Source: an uncultured Bacteroidales bacterium
GTDB lineage: Bacteria; Bacteroidota; Bacteroidia; Bacteroidales; Paludibacteraceae
Assembly: GCA_902800525.1 (NCBI GenBank)
Contig: CADCEV010000008.1
Coordinates: forward strand, 1-64,000
DNA: 64,000 nucleotides
Direction: 5' to 3'
Below the pieces are notes generated by a model. The model was not told the origin of the DNA, did not search any database, and saw only the letters and a program-made list of their open reading frames with translations. Numbering within the stretch: position 1 is the first letter of the stretch; each line of letters opens with the position of its first letter. Shown here piece by piece: positions 18,215 through 25,812 of the stretch. The position numbers were made by a program, and so were the translations under genes.

Positions 18215-18515
18215 ATTTAGTTATTATTTAATTTTTCAACTTTCTGTTTGTCGTGGATTCTTATCGCGTTTTCGTCTCCCCATAATTCTGCATTTTACAA
18301 AAAACCGTGCAAAGTTACAAATTTTTTTTCATATATGCAAGCGCGTGCGAACTTTTTTGAAAGAAAAAATATCACTACTCTTCGCAGCCTTGCCCGTTTC
18401 TGCGCATAAATTTCTCCGTTTTTTTCCGATGAAATCGAGAGAACTTGCTATTTTTGTCCTATAATAGACGATTATTAAGATTTTGCCCGTCACGACCCTC
18501 TTACGACTCACAAAG
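18215..18515. other. Intergenic region between mreB and the RAYT gene
   Basis: About 300 bp with the mreB promoter (18309-18341) and its leader. The part nearest the transposase stop (18345-18515) holds no gene or clear hairpin that I can see. Confidence 0.6.
18309..18341 (-). promoter_or_regulatory. mreB promoter
   Basis: On the minus strand CTTGCATATAT is followed by TAACTTTGC (complement of 18309-18317). The -7 element is perfect; the -33 element has CTTG instead of TTTG. The transcript would have a leader of about 90 nt before mreB. Confidence 0.7.
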
Positions 18516-19517
18516 TCATTCATTCGGAGAACCTAATTCAGCGCAGATTTCCTCCGCCATTTGGTTCATGGCTACGCACTCTGCGCGGGTGACATGGCGT
18601 TTTTGCGCGTCATATTCCCATGGAGAGAGGATGAGCACTCGCCCTTCTGCGACGGCATCAAATAAGCTGTCACCAGGCTTGTAATAATCGCCAAAACCAT
18701 TATCGGCGATATAGATTATCGGATGTTTCTCCTTTATCAGGACATCCATAACCGCCTTTTCCTGTTGGCTGATGAACGGCGAGACCATGACGGTGCCGTT
18801 TCTTGCATCTATCACACAGCCGTTCATGTAATCGCGTAACCGCTTATTATCACCATGTTCCGCCTCTTCCACCATCGTCCTGCGGACATGAACGGGCGCG
18901 TATTGAGATGCTTGTAGCAGTTCGGCATTACCGATTCCGCGGTACATGCGTCCGGCGATTTCGATACCCTCCTGCACGCGGAAGAATCCCGGCATGAGCA
19001 GTTTGGTAGCCAGCCGCTGGGGATTCATTTGAACATAGCGGATCATTGTTTGTAATTGCCCTTTATGGGATAAGGGGCGAATAAAGGGTTTCTCCGTGAA
19101 AATGGGATCTGCCTTAATATAGTCTTCGTTCATTTGGTCTGAATTAAATTCAGACGAAACAGACGAAGAGGACATGCGAGCTATCTTCTTGGCACCTTGC
19201 CAAAAACCGCGTACCACCTCGTTGATGCTCTTTTTCATCGCGTGTCGAACATGGATAATCGCATGCAGATGGTCGGGCATAAGACAATACTGCAAAATCA
19301 GGATCTCCGGGTAGTATTCATGAATATGTACCAACTCATCAACAAGCCGATTTCCCAACTCTTTACGAGCAATATACGCTTGTTCCGGATCATTATTAGG
19401 AATTACCAAATCACCCAACAAAGGCCTCCGACTTGGTACAACCATTGTCACATGGTAAATGCCAATACCACGCCATATACGCCCTTCTTGCCAATGCCAT
19501 CTGTCGTGCTCGCTCAT
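18516..19517 (-). CDS. RAYT/IS200-like HUH transposase with extra C-terminal domain
   Basis: 333 residues. Residues 1-195 form a Y1-transposase (REP-associated tyrosine transposase) domain: YHVTMVVPSRR, then MPDHLHAIIHV with the metal-binding pair His83/His85, and MIRYVQMNPQRLA with the likely catalytic Tyr161. Typical RAYT proteins end soon after this. Here about 110 more residues follow (roughly 225-333), with VIDARNGTVMVSPFIS, HPIIYIADNGFGDYYKPG and GRVLILSPWEYD, which reads like a Rossmann/DprA-LOG-like fold; this is an inference from pattern only. No IS terminal repeats were found at the gene edges, which fits a domesticated RAYT. It has its own promoter. Confidence 0.85.
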   Translation of the reverse strand: MSEHDRWHWQEGRIWRGIGIYHVTMVVPSRRPLLGDLVIPNNDPEQAYIARKELGNRLVDELVHIHEYYPEILILQYCLMPDHLHAIIHVRHAMKKSINEVVRGFWQGAKKIARMSSSSVSSEFNSDQMNEDYIKADPIFTEKPFIRPLSHKGQLQTMIRYVQMNPQRLATKLLMPGFFRVQEGIEIAGRMYRGIGNAELLQASQYAPVHVRRTMVEEAEHGDNKRLRDYMNGCVIDARNGTVMVSPFISQQEKAVMDVLIKEKHPIIYIADNGFGDYYKPGDSLFDAVAEGRVLILSPWEYDAQKRHVTRAECVAMNQMAEEICAELGSPNE

Positions 19518-19537
19518 TGTTCTTTACTCATTTGCGT

Positions 19538-19570
19538 GCAAAGGTATGAAAAATAATTGATATATGCAAA
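19538..19570 (-). promoter_or_regulatory. Promoter of the RAYT gene
   Basis: On the minus strand TTTG (19567-19570, extended to TTTGCATATATC) precedes TACCTTTGC (complement of 19538-19546) by 20 nt. The ATG is only 21 bp downstream. Confidence 0.78.
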
Positions 19571-19593
19571 TTTATTTGTTTTTTGCGAAAAAA

Positions 19594-19627
19594 TTTGGAA
19601 AAGGTAAAATGTTTGACGTATCTTTGC
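19594..19627 (+). promoter_or_regulatory. Plus-strand promoter for a short transcript
   Basis: TTTG at 19594-19597, 21-nt spacer, TATCTTTGC at 19619-19627. It points away from the RAYT gene into a 160-bp stretch without a normal gene that ends in a hairpin at 19792-19831. Confidence 0.6.
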
Positions 19628-19658
19628 ATCGTCATTTGAAAAAAGAAAGGAACACACT

Positions 19659-19760
19659 ATGAACACGCTGCAAACACACCACACTATGTCCACGCTCCGG
19701 TCACGTCCACGATGCTCGCGAAATGCTCGCCTAAATGGAAGGGAGTTGAAAGGTATGTGA
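19659..19760 (+). CDS. Possible 33-residue small ORF on the short transcript
   Basis: The ATG at 19659 lies about 32 nt after the promoter -7 box and just after an AAAAAAGAAAGGAA purine run. The predicted peptide (starts MNTLQTHHTM, ends GRELKGM) is basic and serine/arginine rich, with no recognisable family. It could equally be a non-coding RNA. I include it because promoter, ORF and hairpin line up in order. Confidence 0.3.
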   Translation: MNTLQTHHTMSTLRSRPRCSRNARLNGRELKGM

Positions 19761-19791
19761 TTATTAAGAATAAGATATTGAGCTAGTTTTA

Positions 19792-19831
19792 ACATAAACA
19801 AGGACATTCGAACGAGTGCCCTTGTTTGTGT
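19792..19831. terminator. Hairpin between the short transcript and the TonB-domain gene
   Basis: The arms around AAACAAGG and CCTTGTTT extend to a stem of about 17 pairs with one mismatch. It lies 25 bp after the stop of the minus-strand TonB-domain gene and ends the plus-strand short transcript. There is no strong T-run right after the stem on either side, so termination is likely but not certain. Confidence 0.55.
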
Positions 19832-19855
19832 AAATAATTATTCTTTTATAGAGAT

Positions 19856-20692
19856 TTATTGTAACATGAAATTAACAGGTACAGTATATTTTACTCGTAC
19901 AGGATAACCTTTCTGCATACCGGGTTTCCACTTGGGCATTGATTTTATAAGCCGTAAAGCTTCTTTATCAAGAGATTTATCACCCGCAGAACGAACTATC
20001 TCCACTTCGGAAATTGAACCATCCCTTTCTACAACAAATTGACACATGGACTTTCCTTGTATTCCGTTTTCTTGTGCGAGAGCAGGATATTTAATGTTTT
20101 CTGCTATATATCTGGATAAAGCTTGTATGCCTCCCGGAAACTCAGGCATTTTCTCTACGACTGTATAAACAACGTCTCCATCCTCTTCTCCAGCAGGAAT
20201 AATACCTGATTCTGTATAATTGTCTTTCTCTCCACATCCCTCATACGCGTAATAAAACGAAGCTGGTTTTGAATAATCTATAGATGCTTTATTGTACGGT
20301 TCAATGGCAAAATTATCAATTTTCCATTTCCCTTCGTCTTTACTCATAACAACGCATACAGGAATAACATCTGAATATCCACAACTCACATATATAATAT
20401 ACGAATTGTTCAATTTATTATTCCTAACAACACCTTGTATTTCTAAGCATTCGTCTCCTATTCCAAAATCTTGATTATTTGTGAGAACCAAATAACCCCT
20501 GCATGAGGTATATTTGATAAAGCGTTTTGTCTCAAATAGTTCTTGACCACCCCATTGATTGATTTGATCTCTACTCGCAGTATAATATTTCAGTAGAGTT
20601 ACGATGCACTCATTTCCACTATCGGCATATGTTAGTGCAGGAAAACTGATTAATGACAACAGAACAACTAATGTGTGTGCTAACTTTTTCAT
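19856..20692 (-). CDS. Exported protein with TonB C-terminal domain
   Basis: 278 residues. A Sec signal peptide covers residues 1-23 (hydrophobic core, cleavage after TYA). Residues 30-170 are an unrecognised domain that ends in an EGCGEKDNYTESG segment. The C-terminal 95 residues are a clear TonB_C domain: MPEFPGGIQALSRYIAENIK, YPALAQENGIQGKSMCQFVV and the final MPKWKPGMQKGYPVRVKYTV. Unlike classical TonB there is no N-terminal anchor helix or proline-rich linker, so it is probably a free periplasmic protein. It is the last gene of a four-gene envelope operon. Confidence 0.85.
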   Translation of the reverse strand: MKKLAHTLVVLLSLISFPALTYADSGNECIVTLLKYYTASRDQINQWGGQELFETKRFIKYTSCRGYLVLTNNQDFGIGDECLEIQGVVRNNKLNNSYIIYVSCGYSDVIPVCVVMSKDEGKWKIDNFAIEPYNKASIDYSKPASFYYAYEGCGEKDNYTESGIIPAGEEDGDVVYTVVEKMPEFPGGIQALSRYIAENIKYPALAQENGIQGKSMCQFVVERDGSISEVEIVRSAGDKSLDKEALRLIKSMPKWKPGMQKGYPVRVKYTVPVNFMLQ

Positions 20693-20697
20693 AATAC

Positions 20698-21477
20698 TTA
20701 TTTCTTTTTAAATTTTTTATCTTTTATAGCTTTATTATAGACAGATTCTGCATGTTCCTTAGCCTCGTTAGTAAACTCGAAGCTATATTCATCAGTACTA
20801 AACACATGCGAGTCATGGAGATTCTTCCGCAAATTAGTTTTGTATAAAGGTAAAATACTCTCTGCTAAATATTGATTGCCTTGTGCGATAGCCCTAGCTA
20901 AAATTCCGTCCAAAGTTGTGTTAAAACGAGATACAGATTTCATGTAGCGCTCGTTACCCTTAATCACTTTCTTTACGTCTGTTACGCCAACAATAGGTGT
21001 TCCATATATGCGGAAGTCTCCGATTAAAGTAACTACTCTATCCACATTTGCACGGCTGTCATCTGCCATTAGGTAGTTTAGCTCAGCATTAAATAATCTT
21101 AACGCATATGGTTCGTATAATTCTTCCATTTTCTCCTCTTTGTTAATCCCTCCGTTTTGGATTGTTTTATATTGAACCTCTAATTTTTTATGCGCTTTGC
21201 GGAAATCTTGCTTCTCTATAGCTCTCTCTATGGCAGGAGAATAATCATGCCAGTGGTTATAGTGAAAAACCATATATCCAATTACTACAAATAGAAATAA
21301 TATACTAATCGTAATACCAGCAGAGGCATTCTGCTTGGATGAGCCGAATTTTCCATCAAACCATCCATCCCGATCTGAAACTTTACCTTTTGCAATTTTG
21401 TAAGTATTGATAACCAGTGGAATACATAACACTATGATTACCAACCACCATCCCCAACTAATATCTGTAATTTCCAT
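20698..21477 (-). CDS. Membrane protein of unknown function in the lipoprotein operon
   Basis: 259 residues. Two membrane segments (about residues 8-27 and 52-70) flank a short loop with DGWFDGKFGSSKQNA. The remaining 180 residues are helical and charged, with KAHKKLEVQYKTIQNGG and a lysine-rich end (KAIKDKKFKKK). I do not recognise a family. It lies between a lipoprotein gene and the TonB-domain gene with gaps of 13 and 5 bp. Confidence 0.7.
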   Translation of the reverse strand: MEITDISWGWWLVIIVLCIPLVINTYKIAKGKVSDRDGWFDGKFGSSKQNASAGITISILFLFVVIGYMVFHYNHWHDYSPAIERAIEKQDFRKAHKKLEVQYKTIQNGGINKEEKMEELYEPYALRLFNAELNYLMADDSRANVDRVVTLIGDFRIYGTPIVGVTDVKKVIKGNERYMKSVSRFNTTLDGILARAIAQGNQYLAESILPLYKTNLRKNLHDSHVFSTDEYSFEFTNEAKEHAESVYNKAIKDKKFKKK

Positions 21478-21490
21478 AATGATTAATAAT

Positions 21491-22642
21491 TTATAAGAAT
21501 AAGAAACCTAATAATTTTTCTATTCCAAATGTAATAATAGAAACAAACTTATCGCCAACAATGTTTGTTTGTTCTGTTTCTTGGCGTGCTTGCTCCATTC
21601 TAACATCTGCTTCTGATTGTGCGATCAAAGCTTCTTGTGCTTTTAACTCGCTTTCTGCTCTGATTTTCTCTATGGCAAGTTGTTCTTCTTCCATATACAT
21701 TTCATGCGCGCGTTGCGCATCTGCTATACTCTGTATGCGTTGAATATACTCGTTGAACGCTTTTTCGGCTTTTGCATAAACGGGAGCATTGAGCGGAATA
21801 CTTACCATATATGCTCCAACCGTGGGATTGTAACTACCTTCATTCTCCGCCATCGCAGAAAGCATTCGCTGATAATATTCATTACTTAATTGATTTAAGT
21901 AGAGATTATGAACTTCATCCAAATGTTTCTGTGCATATTCAAAACATGACTTTGCCTCTTCTGGAATGGAAATAAGCATAGCATAAGCTTTTGCGTAATT
22001 TCCTATGCGCACATAATTGTTAATCTGTCCAATAACTGTTGATTTATGCGATTCATACCAATTGACAATTTTCTGAGAAGATTGTTTGAGCATATTTTGT
22101 AGTGCATCGTCTGAGGCAACAGATTGCATAGCATTCAGCATAGCCATCGTTTCTGAATCGCCCACACCCATTACGTCTTGTTGCGAAGCGCCAAAAATCT
22201 CTCCAGAAGTAACATTTGCAACAAAGAAATTAACTTTGTAACGAATATAAGTTTTTGCAGGAGCCGTTGCCGTAACTCCTTGTTCAAATGGAGTGACTTC
22301 GGCGGCAAGTACAAATGAAGGATTTCCTCCATAACCGGCTATGCCATTTTGCGAAGTAATTTGCAACATCCTTGCTGCTAATGTTTCAGCGGCTCCTTGT
22401 GGGAATGTTTCAGTTACTTTGGGTACCCATATTGTGAGTTTAACGGCGTTTTGATATGATGCAGAATCTAACAATCCGTTCATTTCTGCCTTCTTCTGTG
22501 TGATAGCAGCCTGACGTTGTTCATCCGTCATTGCACTTTGTTTCTGCCGGGGCTGATAAACTTTTCCTTGTTGCGGTTTGTTACACGCGCATAGTATCAA
22601 GCACGGCAATACTAATGCGAGAATAATACGATGAGTTTTCAT
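21491..22642 (-). CDS. Lipoprotein with C-terminal coiled coil, unknown function
   Basis: 383 residues. The lipobox is LPCLILCAC (Cys19 or 20). Residues 70-180 form a mixed domain that starts KLTIWVPKVTETFPQGAAET, and a second part (about 200-300) is helical. A long charged coiled coil runs from about 300 to 360 (QLAIEKIRAESELKAQEAL), followed by a hydrophobic amphipathic end. The N-terminal half resembles proteins that I have seen next to DUF6175 lipoproteins in Bacteroidetes, but I cannot name it. Second gene of the operon. Confidence 0.7.
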   Translation of the reverse strand: MKTHRIILALVLPCLILCACNKPQQGKVYQPRQKQSAMTDEQRQAAITQKKAEMNGLLDSASYQNAVKLTIWVPKVTETFPQGAAETLAARMLQITSQNGIAGYGGNPSFVLAAEVTPFEQGVTATAPAKTYIRYKVNFFVANVTSGEIFGASQQDVMGVGDSETMAMLNAMQSVASDDALQNMLKQSSQKIVNWYESHKSTVIGQINNYVRIGNYAKAYAMLISIPEEAKSCFEYAQKHLDEVHNLYLNQLSNEYYQRMLSAMAENEGSYNPTVGAYMVSIPLNAPVYAKAEKAFNEYIQRIQSIADAQRAHEMYMEEEQLAIEKIRAESELKAQEALIAQSEADVRMEQARQETEQTNIVGDKFVSIITFGIEKLLGFLFL

Positions 22643-22657
22643 AATATTTTGATTTTA

Positions 22658-23668
22658 TTACATTCCTTTAATCATTATATGCACATCTCCTAATCCTTGA
22701 ACCTTGTTGGTGCATTTTACACCACAATCTTTCTTCATTTCTTTTATCAATTCACGCGCCCAATTATACGCACTATTTTGCGTACCATCTGGACGAAGTG
22801 TTGATATGCGGACATTTGTAAAGTACAATTCATAATCTGTGTTGTTTTGCAACTTATAAGTACCTTTTTTTGTGTGTGAATCCATATAATCCATAATCCA
22901 ATCGCTATAAGTGTCACCAGTAATACTTTCGCTAGATAAATTGAAAGAGAGTCCTTTCTTGACAGAGAAACGTACTGTGATTTCACGACCATGAACAACA
23001 ATGTCCTTAAAGTATTCATTTATTTCGGGAAGAATACTCTTCATCTCTTTATGAATAGACTTGCTAAATAATTCATTAAAATCACTACCAGTACAAGAAT
23101 TTGTTTTTGTAGAAAAAGCTTTATTTGTGTAAGAATCAAAAGCAGAAAGAGTGTAAGTTAACTTTTTTGAAAAATTAGGATCTGTAGCATTCATTTTGAA
23201 GTTATAATCCAACTCAATGATAATATCGGGAGATGCCGTTTGCAGCAATAATGTTTTAGCATCTTGTTCTACATCATCGGCAAGATTATGTGCTTGCTTA
23301 TTTGATAAAGATTTAAGGGTTTGCTCCAAGTCGGTAAGCGGATATTGCATCTGAACAAATTCATTCTGAATAGCAGAAATTGCCACCTTATTATTCGGGT
23401 TGTCTAAAAGATATTTAGCATAATCACGAACATAAACATTTGCTCCATTCTTTGTTACTACCTGTAAAGCATCGTACTGCTGAAGCAATTTGTCGCTTGG
23501 AATGACCATAATGGTTGGTTTTGCTTGTTCAATAACATTAACTATGGTATTATCCTCCTCCTCGGAAAGATTACCATAATTGGTTAGTTTACTTCCTTGT
23601 GTTCTTCCATTGCAACCTGCAAAAAGGATACATAATCCCATTAATAGAATAATTTGTTTTTTCATCAT
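22658..23668 (-). CDS. DUF6175-like lipoprotein
   Basis: 336 residues with lipobox GLCILFAGC (Cys19). The pattern PTIMVIPSDKLL near residue 51, MQYPLTDLEQTLKSL near residue 108, DIIIELDYNF, FDSYTNKAFS and VHGREITVRFSV matches what I recall of the DUF6175 family, which begins with a PTIMVVPSD segment and predicts a secreted, membrane-anchored protein of unknown role. It is the first gene of the operon, and a 170-bp structured element lies 69 bp upstream of its ATG. Frame 22747-23019 on the same strand is a shadow. Confidence 0.7.
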   Translation of the reverse strand: MMKKQIILLMGLCILFAGCNGRTQGSKLTNYGNLSEEEDNTIVNVIEQAKPTIMVIPSDKLLQQYDALQVVTKNGANVYVRDYAKYLLDNPNNKVAISAIQNEFVQMQYPLTDLEQTLKSLSNKQAHNLADDVEQDAKTLLLQTASPDIIIELDYNFKMNATDPNFSKKLTYTLSAFDSYTNKAFSTKTNSCTGSDFNELFSKSIHKEMKSILPEINEYFKDIVVHGREITVRFSVKKGLSFNLSSESITGDTYSDWIMDYMDSHTKKGTYKLQNNTDYELYFTNVRISTLRPDGTQNSAYNWARELIKEMKKDCGVKCTNKVQGLGDVHIMIKGM

Positions 23669-23736
23669 TAGATACCCTATAAGTACGGGCGCACTTTTAA
23701 TATTATTTTTTGATGTTTTTATCCACTATATACACG

Positions 23737-23910
23737 AAAAACGTGAGGCTTGTTAGCTTCAATTTGGAATCTCGAGGAATTCTGGACAACCTTATTAGAC
23801 CAAATATCTACCGAACAAGGCTCACGTCAAAGCGTGAGCATAAAAGCCTTGTTCTTGGTCTAATAATAAGTTCGAAAGTGTCCAGTTTTCGAGACTCCAA
23901 GTTCTAAGCT
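23737..23910 (-). promoter_or_regulatory. Nested palindrome, candidate transcription attenuator or MITE
   Basis: Outer arms 23755-23775 and about 23890-23910 pair imperfectly; further pairs are CTTATTAGACCA with TGGTCTAATAATAAG, GAACAAGGCT (23813-23822) with AGCCTTGTTC (23844-23853), and GCTCACG with CGTGAGC. On the minus strand a downstream copy (23742-23754) can instead pair with 23814-23826 at 12 of 13 positions and is followed by five T. The two pairings exclude each other. The element ends 69 bp before the start of the lipoprotein operon. Confidence 0.6.
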
Positions 23911-24064
23911 GAATGCTTTATTATTTATGTATGTTGTTTGTCTGTTGTTTTATGCCATAGGCTGTTTTGTTTTAATTTTTAGTCAAAGTCTGTATAATTG
24001 TCTGAAAAATAGGTGCTTATTTCTTTGATTAAGTCGGGAAAAGTATAAGGATAGTGAGGAAGCA

Positions 24065-24196
24065 TTATGCTAAATAACCATATACAGGTATACGATATTG
24101 CTTCAACTCCTCGCTCTGTACGCGCCGAAACTCATACAAACGATTGCCTTTTTCGGTTTTTGGCTCCTTTGAATTATTACTTAATAACGTTCCCAT
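24065..24196 (-). CDS. 43-residue ORF of unknown function with its own promoter
   Basis: It begins MGTLLSNNSKEPKTEKGNRL and ends in PVYGYLA. It is charged, with no signal peptide or membrane segment, and I recognise no family. The ATG is 27 bp downstream of a strong -33/-7 promoter (24223-24255) that is nearly identical to the promoter of the neighbouring nuclease gene. It may be a small protein or the remnant of a longer gene. Confidence 0.45.
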   Translation of the reverse strand: MGTLLSNNSKEPKTEKGNRLYEFRRVQSEELKQYRIPVYGYLA

Positions 24197-24222
24197 AATA
24201 AGTTAATTTTTACTTTTCGGCT

Positions 24223-24255
24223 GCAAATTTACAACTTTTTTCTGATATATGCAAA
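24223..24255 (-). promoter_or_regulatory. Promoter of the 43-codon ORF
   Basis: On the minus strand TTTGCATATATCAGAAAAA leads to TAAATTTGC (complement of 24223-24231) with a 20-nt spacer. The first 19 bases equal those of the promoter at 25702-25734. Confidence 0.75.
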
Positions 24256-24305
24256 TAAATCTCTCTTTTTTCCCTCATTTACAAAAAAATCTGCATTTTT
24301 ATAGA

Positions 24306-24338
24306 AACAAAAAACAGAGTCTCGTTTTCGAAACTCTG
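24306..24338 (-). terminator. Rho-independent terminator of the DUF1016 nuclease gene
   Basis: On the minus strand CAGAGTTTCG pairs with CGAGACTCTG around an AAAA loop with one mismatch, followed by TTTTTTG and more T. It lies about 93 bp after the stop codon at 24431. Confidence 0.8.
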
Positions 24339-24430
24339 CCTATATAAATCGTGTATTTTTGCCTATTTTTCAATTTTCCAAACATTGCCTGGATTATTTG
24401 AATATGTGAAACGCGTCTCACATTTTTTAG

Positions 24431-25612
24431 CTATGCTTTTTCCTCTATTGAAGGAAGGGCGGATTGGACCTCTTCAATAAGTTGCTTAATCTCATATTCC
24501 GCGACACCCATCGGTTGGCTAAAACCGCGTAGAGAGAACCGCACTTTCTCATTACTCTTGTTTGGGCAAAGCAGCAGACCGATAGTAGGATTGTCTTGAG
24601 GTGTTTTGAGGTATTCATCTACAGCGGATATGTAGTAATTCAGTTTGCCAACGAACTCGGGAATAAACTCTACCGCCTTTAATTCAATGACTACATATCT
24701 ATGCATCTTCAGATGGTACATCAGCAAATCCATCTTACATTCATCCCCATCTACCATAAGGCGGTATTGTCTTCCTACAAACGCAAAGCCGCGTCCCATT
24801 TCCATTAGGAATTCAACCACATGTTCTGTCAGTTTATCCTCGATAGCATGCTCGTTCTTTAACTCTTGTGTCCCCAAGAACCCAAATGTATATGGATCTT
24901 TGAATGCGTATCGCGCAAAATCGGAATCCACAGGAGGAAGCGTGCCGTAGAAATTGGTTATCGCTTTGCCTTTAGCATTCTTGTAGCCGGCTGCCACATT
25001 TGCTAACATTACATCCCTGCTCCAACCCTGTGCAGCTGTTTCCATTATATAAAACGCGCGTTCAGGGAGAGATTTAACCTTAGGCAGTAACGATATATGA
25101 TGATACCATGTAATTTGTGCAAGCGGCACTTGCACAAATGTTTCACCATCTTTTTCTAATTTTGCAAGCGGCACTTGCCAAATTGGTGTTTGCGTATTTT
25201 CTGCAAGAGCCACTTGCCAAAATTCGTCCCCTTCTAATTGTGCAAGCGGGACTTGCACAAATGGGAAATCGGGATATTCTGCTGCAAATTGGCGCATGTA
25301 TTTCAGATTTCGCTCTGAGTATCCGTCATCATTTGGGAAACGATGGTGTAAGTCATTTGATAATTGCTTAATGACTTGTGCTCCCCATCCCAACTCTTTT
25401 TGCTTGTGGAGAATGTCGCATCCTATTTTCCAATAGAGCGCAAGCATCTCTTTATTGACATTAAGTACGGCTTGCAGTTTTGAACGTTCAATTAGCGAAA
25501 TGATTTCATCACGCCAATGAGGATATTCCTGAGGAAGGAAAGAAGATGATATTTTCTCTATATTTGCCATATAATTATGGATATTTTCAGGTACTTTATT
25601 TGTATAAATCAT
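24431..25612 (-). CDS. YhcG/DUF1016 family PD-(D/E)XK nuclease
   Basis: 393 residues. The N-terminal DUF1016_N domain (about 28-115) has LYWKIGCDI, LGWGAQVIKQLSNDL and YSERNLKYMRQFA. The C-terminal nuclease domain has GFAFVGRQYRL, CKMDLLMYH and YVVIELKAVEF, supplying the Asp and Glu-x-Lys of the PD-(D/E)XK fold. Between them, residues about 117-167 hold four related segments (QVPLAQ, QVALAE, QVPLAK, QVPLAQ) encoded by DNA palindromes. The family is often linked to mobile DNA and restriction loci. A second ATG at 25570 (MANIEKIS) is possible. The gene stands alone between its own promoter and terminator. Confidence 0.88.
   Translation of the reverse strand: MIYTNKVPENIHNYMANIEKISSSFLPQEYPHWRDEIISLIERSKLQAVLNVNKEMLALYWKIGCDILHKQKELGWGAQVIKQLSNDLHHRFPNDDGYSERNLKYMRQFAAEYPDFPFVQVPLAQLEGDEFWQVALAENTQTPIWQVPLAKLEKDGETFVQVPLAQITWYHHISLLPKVKSLPERAFYIMETAAQGWSRDVMLANVAAGYKNAKGKAITNFYGTLPPVDSDFARYAFKDPYTFGFLGTQELKNEHAIEDKLTEHVVEFLMEMGRGFAFVGRQYRLMVDGDECKMDLLMYHLKMHRYVVIELKAVEFIPEFVGKLNYYISAVDEYLKTPQDNPTIGLLLCPNKSNEKVRFSLRGFSQPMGVAEYEIKQLIEEVQSALPSIEEKA
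25113..25262. repeat. Four in-frame 27-bp palindromes inside the DUF1016 gene
   Basis: Copies at 25113-25139, 25158-25184, 25196-25222 and 25236-25262 have the form arm-GCAAG, 5-bp loop, CTTGC-arm; copies 1 and 4 have 11-bp arms that are perfect or nearly so. The cores are 45, 39 and 39 bp apart, all multiples of three, and each encodes a QVPLAQ-like peptide on the minus strand. Confidence 0.85.
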
Positions 25613-25701
25613 GCATTTTGCAATCTTTTCTGCTATTTGTTGGCGTAGTGTCGTATGAGTTTTTGTTTCGTTACCGACATAGCGTATTTTTCAAATGGCT
25701 T

Positions 25702-25734
25702 GCAAAGGTACAAATTTTTTCTGATATATGCAAA
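25702..25734 (-). promoter_or_regulatory. Promoter of the DUF1016 nuclease gene
   Basis: On the minus strand TTTGCATATATCAGAAAAA leads to TACCTTTGC (complement of 25702-25710) with a 20-nt spacer. The leader to the first ATG is about 85 nt. Confidence 0.75.
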
Positions 25735-25812
25735 TAATAGTGTGATTTTTCTATTATTTGAGAGTTGTTCGTTCGCTTTTTGTCATTTAATATACTTTAC
25801 CACGCTCAAAAA

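Larger units (their letters stand above)
23669..24430. other. 762-bp mostly non-coding region upstream of the lipoprotein operon
   Basis: It contains, in order on the plus strand: the nested palindrome 23737-23910, an AT-rich stretch without clear features (23911-24060), a 43-codon minus-strand ORF (24065-24196) with its promoter, and the terminator of the nuclease gene (24306-24338). Confidence 0.7.

Noticed and set aside
18516..19517. Complete IS200 element with terminal hairpins
   Set aside because: I could not find the subterminal imperfect palindromes on both sides, so I treat it as a stand-alone RAYT gene.
19514..19807. 97-codon minus-strand ORF upstream of the RAYT gene
   Set aside because: It covers the RAYT promoter, the opposite promoter and the hairpin, has low-complexity hydrophobic sequence and no coding character.
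23719..23727. TTATCCACT as a DnaA box
   Set aside because: It is a single site with one mismatch to TTATCCACA and no cluster of boxes is visible around it.
23710..23907. 65-codon plus-strand ORF over the nested palindrome
   Set aside because: The frame follows from the palindromic sequence, has no ribosome-binding context and no coding features.
25113..25262. CRISPR-like array of four palindromic repeats
   Set aside because: Spacers are only 11-18 bp, all repeats are in frame within a coding sequence, and no cas genes are nearby.
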